From: Epilithonimonas tenax DSM 16811
GTDB taxonomy: Bacteria; Bacteroidota; Bacteroidia; Flavobacteriales; Weeksellaceae
Reading direction: 5' to 3'
DNA length: 64,000 nt
NCBI RefSeq assembly: GCF_000428485.1
Contig: NZ_AUAA01000016.1
Location: 1 to 64,000 of the forward strand
The position numbers were made by a program, and so were the translations under genes. Below, piece after piece: positions 51,517-59,596 of this stretch. The notes under the pieces were generated by a model. It was given only the letters and a program-made list of their open reading frames with translations. It had not been told where the DNA came from and made no database searches. Numbering within the stretch: the first letter of the stretch is position 1; every line of letters begins with the position of its first letter.

Positions 51517-52182
51517 TTAATCAAATTTTGCATGGCTTCCTACATAGTGTAAAAACTCCTGCCGTGTAATCGGATTGGTTCTGAAAATCCCGCTCAATTC
51601 TGCTGTGATTGTTGAACTTGCGGTATCTTTTATCCCACGACAATTGACGCAAAGATGTTTTGCATCTATGATACACGCGACATTGTTGGTGCCTAAAGCT
51701 TCTTTCAAGGCGTCCACAATTTGCATCGTCAATCGTTCCTGAACTTGCGGACGTTTGGCATAATAATCAACGATTCTATTAATCTTAGACAAACCAATCA
51801 CTTCTCCGCTTGAGATGTAAGCAACGTGAGCTTTGCCAATAATCGGTAAAAAATGATGCTCGCAAAATGAATAGACTGTAATATCCTTCTCCACCAGCAT
51901 CTGTCTGTACTTATATTGATTTTTGAAGGTAGAAATGCCGGGTTTATTTTCCGGAAGCAATCCTCCGAAGATTTCATGCACGTACATTTTCGCCACACGT
52001 TTAGGAGAATCTTTCAGGGAATCATCTGTCATATCCAGTCCCAAAGTTTGCATAATCTCACCGAAAAGCGCTTCTATTTTTTTTATTTTCTCTTCAGGTT
52101 TCAGATCAAAAGCGTCTGCTCTCAGTGGCGTATGATCTTTTCCTGTAAACAGATCATCATCATTGTCAGGAATGTGTTCCAT
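51517..52182 (-). CDS. folE: GTP cyclohydrolase I
   Basis: A 221-residue enzyme that converts GTP to 7,8-dihydroneopterin triphosphate, the first step to tetrahydrofolate. The zinc ligands are visible as Cys and His in SFCEHHFLPI and Cys in KHLCVNCRGI; the rest of the active site includes GLSKINRIVDYYAKRPQVQERLT. The C-terminal TRQEFLHYVGS is typical. The frame is open to 52206 with a TTG, but that lies inside the -7 box at 52204-52211; the ATG at 52182 is the likely start. Divergent from acpP. Confidence 0.94.
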   Translation of the reverse strand: MEHIPDNDDDLFTGKDHTPLRADAFDLKPEEKIKKIEALFGEIMQTLGLDMTDDSLKDSPKRVAKMYVHEIFGGLLPENKPGISTFKNQYKYRQMLVEKDITVYSFCEHHFLPIIGKAHVAYISSGEVIGLSKINRIVDYYAKRPQVQERLTMQIVDALKEALGTNNVACIIDAKHLCVNCRGIKDTASSTITAELSGIFRTNPITRQEFLHYVGSHAKFD

Positions 52183-52203
52183 AATAGCATTGGTAATATG
52201 TCG

Positions 52204-52211
52204 CAAAAATA
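52204..52211 (-). promoter_or_regulatory. -7 box TATTTTTG for folE
   Basis: TAnnTTTG match on the minus strand followed by CG, 21 nt before the ATG at 52182. Confidence 0.6.
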
Positions 52212-52301
52212 AACAAAATTTATCTACTCTGTCAGAGTAAATCTAAAGATTTGATTATAAAAAGAATAGATTTATAAAGCGGTTAAAAAACTAAAAAAAA
52301 A

Positions 52302-52330
52302 TTGAAATGATTTGAATTTTTATATATTTG
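52302..52330 (+). promoter_or_regulatory. Promoter for acpP: TTG (52302-52304) and TATATTTG (52323-52330)
   Basis: The two elements are 18 nt apart, close to the Bacteroidota TTTG-N19-TAnnTTTG layout, and the -7 box is 32 nt before the acpP ATG. The best two-part promoter in the window. Confidence 0.65.
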
Positions 52331-52362
52331 CACCAAATTAACATAATTAAAAATAAAATACT

Positions 52363-52602
52363 ATGTCAGACATTGCATCAAGAGTAAAAGCTATCATCGC
52401 TGATAAGCTTGACGTTGAAGAAACAGAAGTGACTCCAGAAGCTAGCTTCACAAACGATTTAGGAGCTGATTCTTTGGATACTGTTGAACTTATCATGGAA
52501 TTCGAAAAAGAATTCAACATTCAAATCCCAGATGATCAAGCAGAGAAAATTACAACTGTTGGTCACGCTATTGCTTACATCGAAGAAGTTGTAAATAAAT
52601 AA
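52363..52602 (+). CDS. acpP: acyl carrier protein
   Basis: A 79-residue acidic four-helix protein. Ser37 in the motif [18 protein letters not shown] is the site for the 4'-phosphopantetheine arm that carries growing fatty acyl chains. The N-terminal [19 protein letters not shown] and C-terminal [12 protein letters not shown] are typical. It is 24 nt upstream of fabF, its partner in chain elongation. Confidence 0.97.
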   Translation: MSDIASRVKAIIADKLDVEETEVTPEASFTNDLGADSLDTVELIMEFEKEFNIQIPDDQAEKITTVGHAIAYIEEVVNK

Positions 52603-52626
52603 TATTTATCAAGACAAAAAAAATTT

Positions 52627-53874
52627 ATGGAATTAAAGAGAGTAGTTGTAACCGGCTTCGGCGCTATTACGCCCATTGGAAATAACGCGAAGGAATACTG
52701 GGAAAGCCTTAAAATAGGAGCAAGTGGCGCTGCCCCGATTACTCTTTTTGATTCCACTAATTTCAAAACTAAATTTGCCAGTGAGGTAAAGAATTTTGAC
52801 CCTCTGCATTATTTCGATAAGAAAGAAGCGAAAAAAATGGATAGAAATTCTCAGTTTGGGCAGATTGCCGCAAGAGAAGCTATCGCTCACGGTAGGCTTA
52901 TTGAAGACAATGTCGATAAAAACCGTGTAGGTGTGATCTGGGGATCAGGAATTGGCGGTCTGGAAACTTTTGAAACAGAAGTTTTGGGTTGGGCAGCTTC
53001 CAATAACGTTCCAAGATTCAACCCTTTCTTTATTCCAAAAATGATTGCGGACATTACGCCAGGAAACATTTCTATTGAATATGGTTTCCACGGGCCTAAT
53101 TATACAACCGTTTCTGCTTGTGCTTCATCTGCCAATGCTTTAATCGATGCCAAAATGCTTATCAACTTAGGCAAAGCGGACGTCATTGTTTGTGGAGGTT
53201 CAGAAGCCGCTGTTACAGCTAGCGGAATGGGAGGTTTCAACGCGATGCACGCCCTTTCTACAAGAAATGATGACCCAAAAACAGCGTCACGACCTTTTGA
53301 TAAGGACAGAGATGGATTTGTACTAGGTGAAGGTGCAGGTTGTATCATTCTTGAGGAATACGAACACGCAAAAAAAAGAGGTGCAACAATCTATGCAGAA
53401 TTGGCCGGTGGCGGAATGAGTGCTGATGCACATCACATGACAGCCCCTCACCCTGAAGGACTTGGTGCTTATCTGGTTATGAAAAATTGCCTAGAAGACG
53501 CTGATGTAACTGCCGATGAAGTAGACCATATCAACATGCATGGAACATCTACTCCACTGGGAGACATTGCAGAATCTAATGCAATTGCAAAATTATTCGG
53601 AGAACACGCTTTTGATATTCAGATCAATTCTACAAAATCAATGACAGGCCACCTTTTGGGAGCCGCTGGGGTTATTGAAGCTATTGCTGCGTTACATACC
53701 ATTATTCACGGCATTGTTCCACCAACGATCAATCATTTTACTGATGACGAAAACATCGACACCAGATTGAATTTTACATTCAATACGGCGGTCGAAAAAA
53801 CTGTTGACATCGCAATGAGTAATACTTTTGGTTTTGGAGGTCACAACGCTTGCGTTCTTTTCAAAAAAATATAA
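52627..53874 (+). CDS. fabF: 3-oxoacyl-ACP synthase II
   Basis: A 415-residue condensing enzyme that elongates acyl-ACP with malonyl-ACP. The catalytic Cys165 is in TVSACASSANAL, with His in NMHGTSTPLGD and Lys/His in STKSMTGHLLGAAG. Other features are VVTGFGAITPIG at the start and FDKDRDGFVLGEGAG. The normal FabF length. It follows acpP and precedes rnc after 9 nt, as in many bacteria. Confidence 0.97.
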   Translation: MELKRVVVTGFGAITPIGNNAKEYWESLKIGASGAAPITLFDSTNFKTKFASEVKNFDPLHYFDKKEAKKMDRNSQFGQIAAREAIAHGRLIEDNVDKNRVGVIWGSGIGGLETFETEVLGWAASNNVPRFNPFFIPKMIADITPGNISIEYGFHGPNYTTVSACASSANALIDAKMLINLGKADVIVCGGSEAAVTASGMGGFNAMHALSTRNDDPKTASRPFDKDRDGFVLGEGAGCIILEEYEHAKKRGATIYAELAGGGMSADAHHMTAPHPEGLGAYLVMKNCLEDADVTADEVDHINMHGTSTPLGDIAESNAIAKLFGEHAFDIQINSTKSMTGHLLGAAGVIEAIAALHTIIHGIVPPTINHFTDDENIDTRLNFTFNTAVEKTVDIAMSNTFGFGGHNACVLFKKI

Positions 53875-53883
53875 TATGTTTTT

Positions 53884-54654
53884 ATGGAGTTGAAAAATTA
53901 TTTTTCTAAATTCCTTCTTAAAAACAGAGCACAAAAACTTTCGGAAAAAGATATTCTTTTTCGCAAAAATATTTCTGCCATCGTTGGCTATAACATCCAC
54001 GACATAGAAATCTTTAAAGAAGCATTTTCTTTGAAATCTTCTTCAAAAAGCACGAATAAAAAAAATTACGAACGTCTAGAGTTTTTAGGGGATTCTGTTT
54101 TAGGAACCATTATTTCTTGTCATCTTTTTCAAACCTACCAGAATGAAAACGAAGGATTTCTTACGCAAATGAAGTCCAAAATCGTCAACAGGAAAAACCT
54201 TAATAAACTGGGCGAAGATCTCAAACTAAGCAGTCTTTTACAAGCCGATACAAGCCAGACAATACTGAGTGAAAATATCTCCGGGAATCTTTTGGAAGCT
54301 TTGATTGGTGCACTTTATCTTGATATAGACTACGAATTTTGTAAAAAAATTGTCTTGGAAAGGATTCTGACACCTTCGACGATCAACAAGCTAGAACATA
54401 AAATCATCAGTTACAAAGGCCTTCTATTGGAATGGAGTCAAAAAATGAAAATCCCTATCAAGTACGAAACCTGTGAAGAATTACAGCCCAACAAAGTCGC
54501 TGTTTTCCGCTGTCACGTTTGGTTACACAATGAGAAGATCGCCAATGCGGTAGAAACTTCTAAAAAGAAAGCCGAAGAAAAAGCAGCTCAACGCGCATTT
54601 TACGTTCTGAGTAAAAAAGAAAATATTATTGAACATCAAAAAACAGTATCTTAA
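53884..54654 (+). CDS. rnc: ribonuclease III
   Basis: A 256-residue double-stranded RNA endonuclease for rRNA and mRNA processing. The signature NYERLEFLGDSVLGTIIS carries the catalytic Glu and Asp; the second metal-binding segment is ENISGNLLEALIGALYLD. The C-terminal dsRNA-binding domain runs from ISYKGLLLEWSQK to KKKAEEKAAQRAFYVL. It shares the acpP-fabF transcript and overlaps the next gene by 26 nt. Confidence 0.94.
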   Translation: MELKNYFSKFLLKNRAQKLSEKDILFRKNISAIVGYNIHDIEIFKEAFSLKSSSKSTNKKNYERLEFLGDSVLGTIISCHLFQTYQNENEGFLTQMKSKIVNRKNLNKLGEDLKLSSLLQADTSQTILSENISGNLLEALIGALYLDIDYEFCKKIVLERILTPSTINKLEHKIISYKGLLLEWSQKMKIPIKYETCEELQPNKVAVFRCHVWLHNEKIANAVETSKKKAEEKAAQRAFYVLSKKENIIEHQKTVS

Positions 54655-55102
54655 ACTAGAAGAAGATCTTACAGAGATCAAAGTCGGATTGATTAGACTT
54701 GCAAAACCAATCCCGGAACACGAATTGTTTTTTTTCATTAATAAAATCAATCTTTTCAATTTCAAAAGAGTTGAAGACATCAAAATAGAAGGAAGTTATT
54801 TTGATCATTATTTCTCTAGATATCAGGCCTACGATCATTCTACAAAAAACTGTTACCGTTTTATTGCCAACAAATCTATTGCATCTGTTGAGAAAAAAGA
54901 ACAAAATCAGCTTTTTTCAGATGAATCAAATATTAAATTTTTACTAAATCTACACCAAGATGTGGATTACCTTTTAACTAATTCCGATATGTTTGCGGAA
55001 TTTTCGTTAATTTTGCTTCCGGAAAATTTCGTGTTCCAAATTCAGGAATATCCATTGAGTTCTGAAGAAGAGCTTTATCAACTAATTCAATATTATGAAT
55101 AA
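54629..55102 (+). CDS. IPExxxVDY family protein
   Basis: A 157-residue soluble protein starting from TTG, overlapping the rnc end by 26 nt. It has the family marks near the start (IRLAKPIPEHELFFFINKINLF) and end (DVDYLLTNSDMFAEFSLILL). The family is restricted to Bacteroidota and is conserved between rnc and pyk; its function is unknown. It is acidic and helical/beta mixed, with no signal peptide. No in-frame ATG is available close to the start, so TTG is the best choice. The ATGAATAA overlap with pyk suggests translational coupling. Confidence 0.75.
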   Translation: MNIKKQYLKLEEDLTEIKVGLIRLAKPIPEHELFFFINKINLFNFKRVEDIKIEGSYFDHYFSRYQAYDHSTKNCYRFIANKSIASVEKKEQNQLFSDESNIKFLLNLHQDVDYLLTNSDMFAEFSLILLPENFVFQIQEYPLSSEEELYQLIQYYE

Positions 55103-56537
55103 AAATCTTAAGAAAACAAAAATTATTGCAACACTGGGGCCAGCATCTTCTGACAAGGAGACCATGATCCAAATGATCCAGGCTGGTGTTGATGTATTTA
55201 GAATAAATTTTTCACACGCCGATTACGAATTGGTACTGAAAAACGTTAATATTATCCGTGAGATCAACAAAGAATACGGCTACTCTGTATCTATCTTGGG
55301 AGATCTGCAAGGTCCTAAATTGAGAGTTGGTGTTGTAAAAGAGGGATCTTTCCTTAATCCTGGAGACATCCTGACGTTCACCAATGAAAAACTAGAAGGT
55401 GATGCTACCAAAGTTTACATGACTTATGAGAAATTTCCTCAGGATGTGAAAGTTGGAGAAAGAATCCTTATTGATGACGGTAAATTGGTTTTCGAAGTGA
55501 TCGAAACTAATAACATTGACACTGTGAGAGCTAAAACCATCCAAGGTGGACCGCTAAGTTCAAAAAAAGGTGTAAATCTTCCTAACACAGATGTTTCTTT
55601 GCCAGCATTGACTGAGAAAGATATTGAGGATGCTAACTTTATGCTGGACCACGAGTTTGACTGGATCGCATTGTCATTTGTACGCCACGCTCAGGACATC
55701 ATCGATCTGAAAGAATTGATGGCTAAACATCCGAACAAAACCAAAACGCCCATCATCGCTAAAATCGAGAAACCAGAGGGTGTGAAAAACATCGATGAGA
55801 TCTTGTTGGAATGTGACTGTCTAATGGTTGCCAGAGGTGATCTAGGTGTGGAAGTTCCTATGGAACAGGTACCGGTTATTCAGAAAAACTTGGTGAATAA
55901 AGCTAGACTTTATGCAAAACCAGTAATCATTGCAACGCAAATGATGGAGACGATGATCAACATCTTAACACCTACGAGAGCGGAAGTAAATGATGTTGCA
56001 AACTCTGTTCTTGATGGCGCAGATGCTGTAATGCTTTCTGGTGAAACTTCTGTTGGAAAATATCCTGTAGAAGTGGTTAGAAACATGGCGAAGATCGTAA
56101 AAAACATAGAGAAAACACCTCTTTACTCAAAGCTAAATCACGTCATCGAAGAAAAGATCAACTGTGTAGATGAGCGTTTCATTACGGATAAAGTTTGCCG
56201 TTCTGCAGTGGATGTTGCCAAATCGACTGGTGCCGAAGCAATCGTAACTCTGACTTCTTCTGGATACACCGCTTTCCAGATCTCTGCACACAGGCCATCC
56301 TCGCACATCATCGTTTTCAGTAACAACAAGCGTGTGATCACGATGCTGAACCTACTTTGGGGCGTAAGAGCTTTCTATTATGATATGGAAAAATCTACAG
56401 ATGAAACGGTGATCCAGGTGAATATGCTGACGCACAATTTCGGATTTGTAGAGCAAGGAGATTTTGTCATCAACCTGAATGCAATGCCAGTACACAACGG
56501 TGGTAAAACCAATACTATGAGATTATCTACGATATAA
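55095..56537 (+). CDS. pyk: pyruvate kinase
   Basis: A 480-residue glycolytic enzyme that makes ATP and pyruvate from phosphoenolpyruvate. The N-terminal KTKIIATLGPASSDKETMIQMI and FRINFSHADYE, the catalytic IIAKIEKPEGVKNIDEIL, LMVARGDLGVEVPMEQVP and the DGADAVMLSGETSVGKYPVE region are all intact. The C-terminal regulatory domain (TGAEAIVTLTSSGYTAFQISAHRPSSHIIVFSNNKRV) is complete. Last gene of the acpP-fabF-rnc-IPExxxVDY-pyk transcript, closed by a strong terminator. Confidence 0.97.
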   Translation: MNKNLKKTKIIATLGPASSDKETMIQMIQAGVDVFRINFSHADYELVLKNVNIIREINKEYGYSVSILGDLQGPKLRVGVVKEGSFLNPGDILTFTNEKLEGDATKVYMTYEKFPQDVKVGERILIDDGKLVFEVIETNNIDTVRAKTIQGGPLSSKKGVNLPNTDVSLPALTEKDIEDANFMLDHEFDWIALSFVRHAQDIIDLKELMAKHPNKTKTPIIAKIEKPEGVKNIDEILLECDCLMVARGDLGVEVPMEQVPVIQKNLVNKARLYAKPVIIATQMMETMINILTPTRAEVNDVANSVLDGADAVMLSGETSVGKYPVEVVRNMAKIVKNIEKTPLYSKLNHVIEEKINCVDERFITDKVCRSAVDVAKSTGAEAIVTLTSSGYTAFQISAHRPSSHIIVFSNNKRVITMLNLLWGVRAFYYDMEKSTDETVIQVNMLTHNFGFVEQGDFVINLNAMPVHNGGKTNTMRLSTI

Positions 56538-56556
56538 TTTCATTGGACATAATACC

Positions 56557-56588
56557 AAAAGACACCAAAATTAATTTTGGTGTCTTTT
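56557..56588. terminator. Bidirectional terminator after pyk
   Basis: AAAAGACACCAAAATT and AATTTTGGTGTCTTTT form a perfect stem with no extra loop bases between convergent genes. Confidence 0.9.
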
Positions 56589-56611
56589 TTATTTTGGAAC
56601 CTTTTGACGGG

Positions 56612-58675
56612 CTATTCTTTAATAATTTTCTTTGTTACAGCGCCTGTTTTGGTTTTCACAATCAGGATGTAAACTGAACTTGGAAATTGACTGAGGCTGA
56701 TTGCCTGTAACTTTGAAGTCTTGGCCTGCTCAAGGAATAATTTTCCGTTCATGTCAAACAACGCAATTCTCTCTATTTCGGAAGTCGCATTGATATGGAT
56801 GGTATCTTTGGTTTTTGTAGGATAAATCTTAACCTCATTTTTAACCAAGTCTTCTGAAGCCAAAGTTTCCTTTTTGGTGCCTGTAGCTACCCATGCAAAA
56901 TCCTGTGTTGCAGCATTTCCATCTTGATTCACCAACGCATTCTTGTTGCTCACCACTATTCTGTACGTACCATTAGCTACTGGATTACTGATCACAATTT
57001 GCTCTACGTTATCTACAGTGTTATCGCCTTTTGTCGCATTAGCATTCGGATCATTGATATCCAATTTCCACGGATAATAGGTCGTTCCAGAACCTACTTC
57101 CACCACTCGAAGATCCAGATCATTGACAATTCTGGAGCTATGATTCTGCTGGAGGTCTATATCACTGGTAAAAAATGCGATGGCAGGATCTACCCAGGAA
57201 ATACTGACTTTCAGTGGTTCAGCGCCACTCGCTTTGATTTCTTTCGTAAAACTAACGCCAGACTGTAGATTTTGACTTTCCAAATAAGAATCTTCTGTCA
57301 ATTTATTGACCAATACTTGTGCGGCTCTTTTAGCATCTACCAATCCCCATCCATACCACACATCTGGACCAGGCCTTCCAGCTTCGTTTGCAGTGTGCGT
57401 GAGTAAGGCCTTCATCTCATCAGCCTTAAATATATAACTGCTGTTTCCCAAGATATTTCTTTGTATCTGTGTGAGAGCTCCTGCAATTCCTGTGACGATG
57501 GGTGCAGCATAAGAAGTTCCAAAATTCAGTACATATTGGTTGGTTGCATTGGGATTTGCATTGGTGTAATTGGCCATAATCATATCCACACCAACTGCTG
57601 TAAGATCGGGTTTCACAGCACCGTCTTTTCTCGGACCAGCACTACTGAAACTGCCTTTTACCACGTCTGTCGCTTGGGTGTATTTATGATTAGCTGTTGT
57701 CAATTGATTGACCGCTCCTACAACAATGATATTCTTCGCTAAAGATCCGTAACCGATACAATTATAACCCTGGCTGCAGTTAGCGGGCGGGATCTCATCG
57801 CTGGCGGCAAAAGGAACCCAGCTGCTGGTAGCGGTATTGTATTTGTATTTTGTAGAAGTAGCTGACGGTCCAATACCGTAATAATTACCTGTTGATTTTA
57901 CAATAATTTGCTGAGGCTGTGCGTAAACAATTTTATCAAAGTTATAATCGTTTTCGTAATAAGCACCTGAATAGGTATCCTGAGAATTCAGTTCATAATT
58001 GCCGTACCAATAATAAGCACTTCCCGAAAGAAGCCAGCCTACATTGACACCGTATGAATGGTTGGAAATGTTAAGATCCGGCAACGTTGCAAGTTTCTGA
58101 TAATTATTCCCCAAAGCTGTTGCTCCGAACATGTAATTATCCGTAGTTCCCTGAGGTAGAATCCCTTTTGCATTAGCTTTTGGATAAGCAACGCTGCTTT
58201 GCGTAAAATTACCTGTGGCTAGTCCATTACCAATCAGGATACTGTTAACATTGGTCCCATGGAAATGTTTAGCCTCTGTTGCAGCTTCTTTATTAACGGC
58301 TCTTCCTGTGGTAAACTGCTCGTGGATGTCTTGTATTCTGCCGGCATCAAAAATAGTAATCTTAACACCATTTCCTGTAACCGCAGAAGCTCCAGAAACA
58401 GATCCGCTCTGCAATTCATCTATGTTTGCTGTAGCATTGGCGCTGGTTTCTTCAATAGAATAAAAAAGAGGAATTTGTCCGGCAAATCCTGCAATATTTT
58501 TTTTCAGACTATCTTTTTCCTTGGAAGAATATTTTGCGCTTTTAGAAAAAAAAGAATCTAACTTCTTTTCATTCTCCAGTCTTTGTTTCCCAAACTCGTT
58601 TTTCAGTTTAAGATCCTGAGCATTAGAAAAATAAAAAGTAAATAACAATCCTACACTTAATACAACTTTTTTCAT
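56612..58675 (-). CDS. secreted S8 (subtilisin-like) serine protease with T9SS type A domain
   Basis: 687 residues. Signal peptide MKKVVLSVGLLFTFYFSNAQ, then a short charged N-terminal region and the S8 domain. The triad is visible: Asp in VKITIFDAGRIQDIHEQF, His in AKHFHGTNVNSILIG, Ser in NFGTSYAAPIVTGIAG; oxyanion support from NISNHSYGVN. A CUB-like or proprotein-convertase-type beta region follows (VSISWVDPAIAFFTSDID, NDLDLRVVEVGSGTTYYPWKLD). The final 75 residues are a T9SS sorting domain (VKIYPTKTKDTIHINA, FDMNGKLFLEQ). The frame is open to 58693, but the -7 box at 58691-58698 requires the ATG at 58675. Predicted to be surface-bound or released. Confidence 0.9.
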   Translation of the reverse strand: MKKVVLSVGLLFTFYFSNAQDLKLKNEFGKQRLENEKKLDSFFSKSAKYSSKEKDSLKKNIAGFAGQIPLFYSIEETSANATANIDELQSGSVSGASAVTGNGVKITIFDAGRIQDIHEQFTTGRAVNKEAATEAKHFHGTNVNSILIGNGLATGNFTQSSVAYPKANAKGILPQGTTDNYMFGATALGNNYQKLATLPDLNISNHSYGVNVGWLLSGSAYYWYGNYELNSQDTYSGAYYENDYNFDKIVYAQPQQIIVKSTGNYYGIGPSATSTKYKYNTATSSWVPFAASDEIPPANCSQGYNCIGYGSLAKNIIVVGAVNQLTTANHKYTQATDVVKGSFSSAGPRKDGAVKPDLTAVGVDMIMANYTNANPNATNQYVLNFGTSYAAPIVTGIAGALTQIQRNILGNSSYIFKADEMKALLTHTANEAGRPGPDVWYGWGLVDAKRAAQVLVNKLTEDSYLESQNLQSGVSFTKEIKASGAEPLKVSISWVDPAIAFFTSDIDLQQNHSSRIVNDLDLRVVEVGSGTTYYPWKLDINDPNANATKGDNTVDNVEQIVISNPVANGTYRIVVSNKNALVNQDGNAATQDFAWVATGTKKETLASEDLVKNEVKIYPTKTKDTIHINATSEIERIALFDMNGKLFLEQAKTSKLQAISLSQFPSSVYILIVKTKTGAVTKKIIKE

Positions 58676-58690
58676 CTTAATAACTTTGTG

Positions 58691-58698
58691 CAAAGATA
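58691..58698 (-). promoter_or_regulatory. -7 box TATCTTTG for the S8 protease
   Basis: TAnnTTTG match on the minus strand, 15 nt before the ATG at 58675. Confidence 0.55.
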
Positions 58699-58736
58699 AA
58701 AAATACTTACATCATAATAAGTTTTAAAAATATTAA

Positions 58737-59450
58737 CTATTTATTTCTGAATTTTTTAAATGAAGTTTCGAAATGTAGTTTCAGGTTTCCAACATCATCC
58801 CCACTGCAAAAGCCGTATTTCAAAATATTGATGGTATTGAAGCTTTGAAGCGAATAATACAAGAATGAATTGATTTCAGAAAGTTCTAATCCCATTGAAA
58901 TGAAATAATCATCTGTCAAATTTTCTCTGATCCACTCTACAAAATCCGGAAGCTTCCATTTGTTTTTAATTTCTCCAAAAGAAAAACCCTCTCCTACCGG
59001 CTGCACAAATTCACCGTGTCTTGGTTTCATTAATTCTTCACTGGATCTGGTTTTGAAATAGACTTTAACATCATTATTAAGAGCAACCTGTCTCTTATTT
59101 TCATTAAATAATTTTGAGTCATCTGCTAGATTGCCAGACAACTTTTTCTTGACCTCGACTTCTTCGATTTCCGTAACCAATTTTATTAAATTAATGAAAA
59201 TCTCATTAGAATTATTGATCTTTAAAACCTTCCTTTCGTAACCTTCTTTTACAAACCTAATCTCATCGTTAACATTTGCATTAATGATAAACTGACCTTG
59301 GGAATTAGAATAAGTTTTTTCGTCGGAATTAATATTTACAATCAAAACCTGATTGACAGAAATGGAATCAGAAACAATTTTACCTCTTATATTCTGGGAA
59401 TAAAAGTTTTGATAAAGCAATAAAAAACAAGAGAATAGAACTATTTTCAA
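58737..59450 (-). CDS. exported carboxypeptidase-regulatory-like protein, paralog 2
   Basis: 237 residues from a TTG start. Signal peptide KIVLFSCFLLLYQNFYSQ, then the beta domain QNIRGKIVSDSISVNQVLIVNINSDEKTYSNSQGQFIINANVNDEIRFVKEGYERKVLKI, closely matching paralog 1 at 49102-49833 (VLIVN, KTYSN, F-I, DEIRF-KE). The C-terminal half (PDFVEWIRENLTDDYFISMGLELSEINSFLYYSL) corresponds to the helical part of paralog 1. The middle linkers differ. The promoter and start codon arrangement is the same. Function unknown. Confidence 0.7.
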   Translation of the reverse strand: MKIVLFSCFLLLYQNFYSQNIRGKIVSDSISVNQVLIVNINSDEKTYSNSQGQFIINANVNDEIRFVKEGYERKVLKINNSNEIFINLIKLVTEIEEVEVKKKLSGNLADDSKLFNENKRQVALNNDVKVYFKTRSSEELMKPRHGEFVQPVGEGFSFGEIKNKWKLPDFVEWIRENLTDDYFISMGLELSEINSFLYYSLQSFNTINILKYGFCSGDDVGNLKLHFETSFKKFRNK

Positions 59451-59464
59451 AGGCTATTTTTCAT

Positions 59465-59472
59465 CAAAAATA
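59465..59472 (-). promoter_or_regulatory. -7 box TATTTTTG of paralog 2
   Basis: TAnnTTTG match 14 nt before the TTG at 59450. Confidence 0.55.
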
Positions 59473-59596
59473 AATTTAATTCCGACTGCGAGAATACATT
59501 TAACCAGGATTAACTTTTTTGTGAAGATTTAACAAAATCGGGTTTCCGAAGCATTTTATTTGTCTGCTTAAAACCTTAACTTTACACCAAATTACA

